Below are positions 59,340-64,000 of a DNA stretch of 64,000 nt, in pieces. The stretch is taken from NCBI RefSeq assembly GCF_004000785.1, contig NZ_BILX01000022.1:35188-99187 (forward strand). Direction: 5' to 3'. Each line of letters opens with the position of its first letter. The first letter of the stretch is position 1. A program made the translations under genes and the position numbers. The notes beneath the pieces were generated by a model. The model saw only the letters and a list, made by a program, of their open reading frames with translations, searched no databases and had not been told where the DNA came from. This DNA comes from Paenibacillus ehimensis NBRC 15659 (GTDB lineage: Bacteria > Bacillota > Bacilli > Paenibacillales > NBRC-103111).

Positions 59340-60356
59340 ATGAAAACGATCGTCACTTGCCAAGGCGGGGTACGCCTCGAAGACCGGCCTGAGCCCTCCG
59401 TAAAGGAGCATCCCAAGCGCGTCCTGGTGAAGGTGAATTACTCTTCGATCAGTCCGGGAACGGAGCTCGGCCTGCTGGCAAACCCGGCCATCCCGGACGG
59501 CTTCGCGCTCGGCTACAGTGCCGCCGGTACCGTGCTGGAGATCGGCAGCGCCGTGGAGGGGCTGAGCCCGGGAGATTTCGTCGCCTGCTACGGCGGACCT
59601 TACGTTTATCATGCGGAGGTGTTGTCCGTGCCGGAGATGCTCTGCGCGAAGCTGAGCGGTCCCGAATCGATGCCGACAGCTTCGTTCGTCGGCCTCGGCT
59701 CCGTGGCCGTGCACAGCACGCGCAGGCTGGCCCGCCAGTTCGGCGAGACCGTATGGGTCGCGGGACTCGGCGTGCTCGGCCTGCTGATCGCGCAGCTCGG
59801 CGACCGGGCCAACTACCGGGTGTTCGCTACCGATATGAAGGACGAACGGCTGCAGCTTGCGGCCGAGTGCGGCATTGGCGACGCTCACCGCGCCGACGAT
59901 CCGCTGCTCGCCGAGCGGATTGCCGCTTATACGGAAGGCCACGGCTTCGACAGCATTGCGCTGTGCGCGCACGCCTCGTCCCCGCAGCTGATCGAGTCGT
60001 GCATGCAGCACCTGGCGTTTCGCGGCACCTTCGCTTTGATCGGCAACGTGCCGATTCAATTCTCGCGCGATCTGTTCTTCGCGAAGGAAGCGGATTTCGT
60101 CATCGCCCGCGGAGGCGGTCCGGGGCGCTACGACCGTCAATACGAGGAAGAGGGGCTGGACTATCCGAAATCGTACGTCCGTTGGACGGAAGGCCGCAAT
60201 ATGCAAGAGTTTGTCCGCAACGTGGAAAGCGGGCGTCTGGCGATCCGGCCGATGATGACGCACGAGTTCGCGCTGGCCGACGCCGTCGAGGCGTATGAGG
60301 TGCTGAAGCGCGAAGCGTCCTCTGCGCTCGGCGTGCTGATCCGCTACGATTCCTAG
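59340..60356 (+). CDS. Zinc-type MDR alcohol/sugar dehydrogenase-like protein
   Basis: A 338-residue medium-chain dehydrogenase. VNYSSISPGTELGLL (near 32-46) replaces the catalytic CGxD zinc-site motif of classical ADHs, and VWVAGLGVLGLLIAQLGDRA is the nucleotide-binding loop. Absence of a clear Cys/His zinc set puts it with the bacteriochlorophyllide/biotin-like MDR subgroup often found in sugar clusters. It starts 29 bases after the DUF4855 stop and is the last gene of the operon before a strong terminator. Confidence 0.82.
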   Translation: MKTIVTCQGGVRLEDRPEPSVKEHPKRVLVKVNYSSISPGTELGLLANPAIPDGFALGYSAAGTVLEIGSAVEGLSPGDFVACYGGPYVYHAEVLSVPEMLCAKLSGPESMPTASFVGLGSVAVHSTRRLARQFGETVWVAGLGVLGLLIAQLGDRANYRVFATDMKDERLQLAAECGIGDAHRADDPLLAERIAAYTEGHGFDSIALCAHASSPQLIESCMQHLAFRGTFALIGNVPIQFSRDLFFAKEADFVIARGGGPGRYDRQYEEEGLDYPKSYVRWTEGRNMQEFVRNVESGRLAIRPMMTHEFALADAVEAYEVLKREASSALGVLIRYDS

Positions 60357-60364
60357 AGAAGGCG

Positions 60365-60405
60365 AAAGAGGATTCCCGTGATATCCGATGGGAATCCTCT
60401 TTTTG
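60365..60405 (+). terminator. Terminator after the ABC/MDR operon
   Basis: AAAGAGGATTCCC (60365-60377) pairs perfectly with GGGAATCCTCTTT (60390-60402), followed by further Ts. The mirror arrangement may also stop the coat-gene transcript. Confidence 0.92.
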
Positions 60406-60419
60406 TTGGAAGGGTGGGA

Positions 60420-60716
60420 TTAAGTCGGCAGATTTAACGCCGTTTGAATATTTTTCCGGTCCAGCTCGATTTGTTCAGGAATATGATACGGACGGTAATA
60501 CTCTTTGCGCATCATATAATTCGTAATTCGCTCGTGGGTCGAGATCGCTTCGTCCAACTGCCTGCGCAGGACTGCTTTGATGTCCGGACTGGCGGTTTCC
60601 GTCAGCGCGATGGCGTAGTTTTGAATGCCCGTTTTGGCTGCGATTAAGAAATCCATAGCAATGACTTGATCGGTCATCGTGCCCATGCCGGTTAAATTCT
60701 TGATCAGCGTATTCAT
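60420..60716 (-). CDS. yraD: CotF-family spore coat protein (YraD-like)
   Basis: A 98-residue CotF-like protein: MTDQVIAMDFLIAAKTGIQNYAIALTETASPDIKAVLRRQLDEAISTHERITNYMMRKEYYRP is the core. GAAAGGAGCGG precedes the ATG. It is the last of the five-gene minus-strand cluster that matches B. subtilis yraG-yraF-adhB-yraE-yraD in order and gene size. Expected location is the spore coat; the coat role comes from the family. Confidence 0.85.
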   Translation of the reverse strand: MNTLIKNLTGMGTMTDQVIAMDFLIAAKTGIQNYAIALTETASPDIKAVLRRQLDEAISTHERITNYMMRKEYYRPYHIPEQIELDRKNIQTALNLPT

Positions 60717-60731
60717 GCGTCCGCTCCTTTC

Positions 60732-60932
60732 CTACACGTTGACATTGGCCAGCAAAGCATCCAGCTCTTGCAGCTGCCGGGTCGACAGCTCGACGTCCTG
60801 ATCCAAAAGCTGCCTCAGGTCCTCGTCCGAAACAAGACCCCGCATCGTCGCCGATTTGGTCATGCAAATCGTCTTGAAAGCCGCGATTTCGTGCAGATCC
60901 AACGTTTCGTGCAGACCATACGTTTTTTTCAT
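60732..60932 (-). CDS. yraE: Small spore coat-associated protein (YraE-like)
   Basis: A 66-residue protein (LHETLDLHEIAAFKTICMTKSATMRGLVSDEDLRQLLDQDVELSTRQLQELDALL). It is paralogous to the product of the first gene of the cluster (shared FKTIC-AKS/TKS-M-GLV core). GGAGGATAACC precedes the ATG. It is 15 bases from yraD and 34 bases from adhB. Confidence 0.8.
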   Translation of the reverse strand: MKKTYGLHETLDLHEIAAFKTICMTKSATMRGLVSDEDLRQLLDQDVELSTRQLQELDALLANVNV

Positions 60933-60966
60933 ATTGGGTTATCCTCCACGTTCAATTCGGTATGAT

Positions 60967-62103
60967 TCAGGGCTTCAGAACGACTTTGATGCAGCCGTCC
61001 GTCTTGGTGTCGAATACCTCGTAGCCGTGCTTCGCTTGATCCAGCGGCAGCACGTGCGTAACGATATCTCCGGGATCTACCTTGCCCTCCGCAATCAAAT
61101 TGTACATTTGCGGCATGTAATGGATCACCGGCGCTTGTCCCGAACGGATGTTCACATTCCGTTGAAAAATATCTCCTAGCGGGAAGGCATTATAGCGGGC
61201 TCCGTAAACGCCGGTTATTTGGATCATTCCACCTTTGCGAACGGCTTGGGAGGCGATGACGACGGCTCCAAGCGAACCGCCCTGAAGCTTGAGGCCCGAT
61301 GCTAGAAACTCCAGCGGGGTCATCTTTCCGTCCATTCCTACGCAGTCGATGACGACATCGGCTCCGCCGTGGGTCATTTCTTTCAAATGGCTGCCGATAT
61401 GTTCCTCCTGCTCGAAATTGACGGTCTCCACTTGATTGTGCCGTTTCGCATGCTCCAGCCGGTAATCCACGTAATCGACGGCGATGACGCGTTTCGCTCC
61501 TTTGAGCCAAGCGAATTTTTGCGCCAGCAGCCCGACCGGGCCGCACCCCAGCACGATGACCGTATCCCCGCTCTTCACGCCGGCGTTGTCTACGCTCCAA
61601 AAGGCTGTCGGCATGACATCGGCGATCAGACACAGCTTCTCGTCTTCCACCTCGCAGTTTTCCGGAAGACGGAAGGGGACGAAATTGGCATAAGGAACCC
61701 GCATATATTCGGCTTGCCCTCCGGGATAGCCGCCAGTCGTTTCGGAGTAGCCGAAAAAACCGCCCATGTCTCCGTTCGGATTCGAATTGTCGCATTGGCT
61801 TTCCAGTTGATTTTTACAATAGTAGCATTCACCGCAGCTTACATTAAACGGGATGACGACCCGGTCGCCTTTTTTTACTTTGGTTACTTCGGGACCGACC
61901 TCTTCCACAATGCCCATCGGCTCGTGGCCGATAATATAATCCGTGGGGAGATTAGGAATCATGCCGTGGATGAGGTGCAGGTCCGATCCGCAGATGGCCG
62001 TGGTGGTTAGCTTGACGATAATATCGTCCGGTTTTTCGATTATAGGGTCTTGCACCTGCTTGACCTGCACGTTCTTGATGCCTTGATACGTAACGGCTTT
62101 CAT
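60967..62103 (-). CDS. adhB: Zinc-dependent alcohol dehydrogenase (AdhB)
   Basis: A 378-residue MDR dehydrogenase. The catalytic zinc motif is ICGSDLHLIHG (Cys38 region), GHEPMGIVEEVG follows, and the structural zinc set is CGECYYCKNQLESQCDN. NAD loop VIVLGCGPVGLLAQKFA. Size equals that of B. subtilis AdhB (378). TTGGAGGAGCC precedes the ATG. It stands between the coat protein genes, as in Bacillus, so its role is likely in the sporulating cell or coat; the substrate is not known. Confidence 0.9.
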   Translation of the reverse strand: MKAVTYQGIKNVQVKQVQDPIIEKPDDIIVKLTTTAICGSDLHLIHGMIPNLPTDYIIGHEPMGIVEEVGPEVTKVKKGDRVVIPFNVSCGECYYCKNQLESQCDNSNPNGDMGGFFGYSETTGGYPGGQAEYMRVPYANFVPFRLPENCEVEDEKLCLIADVMPTAFWSVDNAGVKSGDTVIVLGCGPVGLLAQKFAWLKGAKRVIAVDYVDYRLEHAKRHNQVETVNFEQEEHIGSHLKEMTHGGADVVIDCVGMDGKMTPLEFLASGLKLQGGSLGAVVIASQAVRKGGMIQITGVYGARYNAFPLGDIFQRNVNIRSGQAPVIHYMPQMYNLIAEGKVDPGDIVTHVLPLDQAKHGYEVFDTKTDGCIKVVLKP

Positions 62104-62123
62104 GGTGTAGGCTCCTCCAAGGA

Positions 62124-62486
62124 TTATTTTTCCGGGGTCGCGAACAAGCCTAAGCGGGAAGTATCTTTAGGGAACAGCTGCATTTCGGCGATTTGCATCG
62201 TCGTCTTCGCCGATGTCAGATCCAGCTTGAACTGCTCGTTCACCCGATTGGGGTGCAGCCAGCCTTTGCGGATCATCAATTGCGAAATTTCTTCATGCAA
62301 ATCCAGAGCTTCGGATAAAAGACGGCGCAGCAGCATTCTGACCTCGGCCGTTGCCGTCTCGGACAGGGCGATCGCACAGTTTCGCACGCCGGTCTTCGCT
62401 GCCAGCAAAAAATCGAGCGCAAGCGCGGAGTCGGCCAAATTCGGCATGCCTTCGGCATTGATCGGGTCCAAGTAGTCTTTATTCAT
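62124..62486 (-). CDS. yraF: CotF-family spore coat protein (YraF-like)
   Basis: A 120-residue CotF-like protein: LADSALALDFLLAAKTGVRNCAIALSETATAEVRMLLRRLLSEALDLHEEISQLMIRKGWLHP is clearly paralogous to the yraD product. Start is ATG at 62486; GGCGGTGA precedes it at suitable spacing, and a GTG at 62498 is the alternative. It lies six bases beyond the upstream yraG-like stop. The C-terminal AEMQLFPKDTSRLGLFATPEK tail is longer than that of yraD. Confidence 0.83.
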   Translation of the reverse strand: MNKDYLDPINAEGMPNLADSALALDFLLAAKTGVRNCAIALSETATAEVRMLLRRLLSEALDLHEEISQLMIRKGWLHPNRVNEQFKLDLTSAKTTMQIAEMQLFPKDTSRLGLFATPEK

Positions 62487-62504
62487 CGTATCGTTCACCG
62501 CCGT

Positions 62505-62711
62505 TTATTGAATTGGGGTTGCCGGATAAAGGCTTTGCAGATCCTGGAGCGCTTTGACGGATTGCTCGACGTCTTTTTGCATCAGGGCTTTCAGCTCTTG
62601 GTCAAAAACGAGTCCCTGCATCATTTTCGATTTGGCCAGACAGATCGTTTTAAAATTAAACAGCTCGTGAACTTCCATCATCTCATGCGGAGCCAACGTC
62701 AGTTTGGTCAA
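62505..62711 (-). CDS. yraG: Small spore coat-associated protein (YraG-like)
   Basis: A 68-residue paralogue of the yraE product (HELFNFKTICLAKSKMMQGLVFDQELKALMQKDVEQSVKALQDL). Start TTG at 62711 is chosen because GGAGGTGA lies six bases upstream; a GTG at 62738 has no ribosome site. It is the first gene of the cluster. I could not identify a sporulation sigma-factor promoter with confidence in the 75 bases upstream. Confidence 0.78.
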   Translation of the reverse strand: MTKLTLAPHEMMEVHELFNFKTICLAKSKMMQGLVFDQELKALMQKDVEQSVKALQDLQSLYPATPIQ

Positions 62712-62786
62712 GGGAATCACCTCCGGTTGCTTGTACACGGTTAGGGTTTCCTTAACATTTTCCGCCTATACCCGGACATTCAGTCG

Positions 62787-63665
62787 TCAGGGATTGAAGC
62801 TGCGGGCAGAATTCCAGGCTGCATAAAACTCGGCAACGGAAGCAAAGCGTTCGTTCCGGTCCGGCTGAACCGCCTGCAGAGCTGCTTCGTACAGCTTCTT
62901 GCCCGCTTCCCACTTCGAATTGGAGCGGTCCCGTTCGCCTCCGAGCAGGCCGAAAGCGATGGCCCCCATGTTAAAGACATTGGTTCGTGCGTCAATGTCC
63001 GCGCCGAGCTCGAATTCTTCAGGCGACATGAAGCGCGACGAGCCCCAGAGCCTGCCCATCGTATTGATAAAAGGCTTTCTCCGGTACAAATCGATATCGC
63101 AAATTTTTGTCAAGCCCTTTTTGAAATCGTACAGGATGCTGCCGTCGTAAAAATCGATTGCGACATATCCGCTGGCTTCTACATGAACGTGGAACGAAAA
63201 GATATCGTCCAACGAACGCAGCCGGTCTATGACAGGCAACTGTCTGAAACGAAAAAACGGAGAATCCGGGTGCGTATACTTTTGCGGCGGGGGAAAGGAC
63301 CAGTGCGGATGGAGACATTCGCCGTCAAACCAGTCAAATACGGCCGCATAGCCGTTGTTTGCTTCAAAATGCTCCTCCAAGCGAATGAGCTGAGGATGAT
63401 GTAAGGCTTCATAAAGCGGGAGAGCCTGCTTTAATCGGGTGACGGCCTCTTGAGGGGTTCCGGTGAAGGCCACTGTCGGCGCCCCTGCGTACTTTACGAA
63501 CTTCTTGCGGCCCCCCTGTTGAACACCGAAGGACAGGTTTCCCGAATCCTGCCGGTCGAAGACGCAAAATACCCGGCCGAGCTCTCGCAGCCAATCGAAA
63601 GGGTGAGGTTCTTTGAGTTGGAATGATATGCCGTCCAGACTAACGGTAACGGAATGATTCGTCAT
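62787..63665 (-). CDS. Protein-kinase-like protein, atypical Ser/Thr kinase
   Basis: A 292-residue kinase-fold protein. The glycine loop is modified (LSFGVQQGGRKKFVKYAGAPT), with K in FVKYAG as the possible ATP lysine. HPQLIRLEEHF matches helix C to beta4. The catalytic loop reads YVAIDFYDGSILYDF and the metal loop ICDIDLY instead of HRD and DFG; MSPEEFELGADIDARTNVFNMGAIAFGLL is the APE-equivalent to helix-F region. ATG at 63665 follows GGAGGCGTG. It reads toward the coat cluster; a sporulation link is only positional. Confidence 0.75.
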   Translation of the reverse strand: MTNHSVTVSLDGISFQLKEPHPFDWLRELGRVFCVFDRQDSGNLSFGVQQGGRKKFVKYAGAPTVAFTGTPQEAVTRLKQALPLYEALHHPQLIRLEEHFEANNGYAAVFDWFDGECLHPHWSFPPPQKYTHPDSPFFRFRQLPVIDRLRSLDDIFSFHVHVEASGYVAIDFYDGSILYDFKKGLTKICDIDLYRRKPFINTMGRLWGSSRFMSPEEFELGADIDARTNVFNMGAIAFGLLGGERDRSNSKWEAGKKLYEAALQAVQPDRNERFASVAEFYAAWNSARSFNP

Positions 63666-63790
63666 GGCACGCCTCCATGGATTCGATAATAGGAAAGCAC
63701 TCCCACATTTTATCACATGACTCTGGCGCTTCCTTGGCAAGCTTTAGGTAAATCCAAATTTTCCGCGAGTCGGCATAGCGCAATAAGAAA

Positions 63791-63821
63791 GAGAGGCGTC
63801 CGTCCGCCGGAAGCGCCTCTC
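63791..63821 (-). terminator. Terminator after the partial ArsR-type gene
   Basis: GAGAGGCG (63791-63798) pairs with CGCCTCTC (63814-63821). On the minus strand the stem is followed by TTTCTTATTG, 15 bases after the 63836 stop. Confidence 0.7.
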
Positions 63822-63835
63822 CTTCTCGTAAAACC

Positions 63836-64000
63836 TTACTCTTCAGTACGGGTCCCGTCTTGTTCCTTAGCTATCAGGGATAGCGTATCGTCCGTTTCGT
63901 CGCCTTCGACCAAACGCTGCAGCGCCAGCAGCTTGTTATCCCAATATCTATCGTAGTAGGCCAGCCAGCGCTTCAATTCGAGCAGCGGCTCGGGCTCCAG
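63836..64000 (-). CDS. C-terminus of probable ArsR-family regulator (truncated by window)
   Basis: Only the last 54 residues are present: LEPEPLLELKRWLAYYDRYWDNKLLALQRLVEGDETDDTL, then an acidic tail. The pattern LxxLKRWLxYYDxxWDxKLxALxRLVE is the C-terminal helix of ArsR/SmtB-type regulators that often precede SRPBCC genes. The DNA-binding part lies outside the window, so the call is moderate. Confidence 0.55.
   Translation of the reverse strand: MEPEPLLELKRWLAYYDRYWDNKLLALQRLVEGDETDDTLSLIAKEQDGTRTEE

Overview
The window looks like chromosomal DNA of an endospore-forming, fairly high-GC Firmicute of the Paenibacillaceae type. The evidence is strong GGAGG ribosome sites, sigma-A-like promoters, CcpA cre boxes, Lpl-type sugar ABC systems with large membrane-bound AraC regulators, and a five-gene spore-coat cluster matching Bacillus subtilis yraG-yraF-adhB-yraE-yraD. 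Genus assignment is inference. I see no rRNA, tRNA, CRISPR array, intact transposase or prophage.

Layout. 1-6.2 kb: end of a TetR gene, then a tripartite tricarboxylate transporter (tctC-tctB-tctA) behind two cre-like boxes, then a CitA/DcuS-type histidine kinase and response regulator. 6.2-14.1 kb: udk, an SDR, a 900-residue protease-nuclease-nuclease fusion, small unknowns, an iron alcohol dehydrogenase and an MFS exporter. 14.3-20.4 kb: a Cys-rich protein, then an alanine module (alr, ald, an amino-acid permease and an AdeR-like PucR regulator). 20.5-26 kb: an NhaC-type antiporter, GNAT, MBL hydrolase, PrmC-like methyltransferase and unknowns.

26.1-34.8 kb: an eight-gene same-strand cluster behind a sigma-A-like promoter with a perfect cre box. 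It encodes an NAD epimerase, DapA-type aldolase, M20 hydrolase, GGDEF-fold/winged-helix regulator, two TIM-barrel sugar isomerases and two Gfo/Idh/MocA dehydrogenases. This looks like catabolism of an unidentified sugar, cyclitol or sugar acid. 35-37.5 kb: a CPA2 antiporter, SDR and MerR pair. 37.6-43.8 kb: a sugar ABC transporter and its AraC regulator.

43.9-60.4 kb: a second catabolic region. It carries a predicted (alpha/alpha)6 protein, NanE, an FAD oxidoreductase, a ROK kinase, a DUF4434-like protein, MurQ, an enolase-superfamily dipeptide epimerase, an M55 D-aminopeptidase, a MurR/RpiR regulator, a complete ABC importer, a DUF4855 exoprotein and an MDR dehydrogenase. MurQ, epimerase, M55 and RpiR together point to salvage of peptidoglycan fragments, with ABC import and a ROK kinase in place of the usual MurNAc PTS. 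Similar GAGGA-TCCTC dyads lie before its plus-strand units. 60.4-64 kb: spore-coat genes, a divergent protein-kinase-like gene and the end of a probable ArsR gene.

The two most novel items are the three-enzyme fusion at 7822-10524 and the MurQ/NanE/ABC region.
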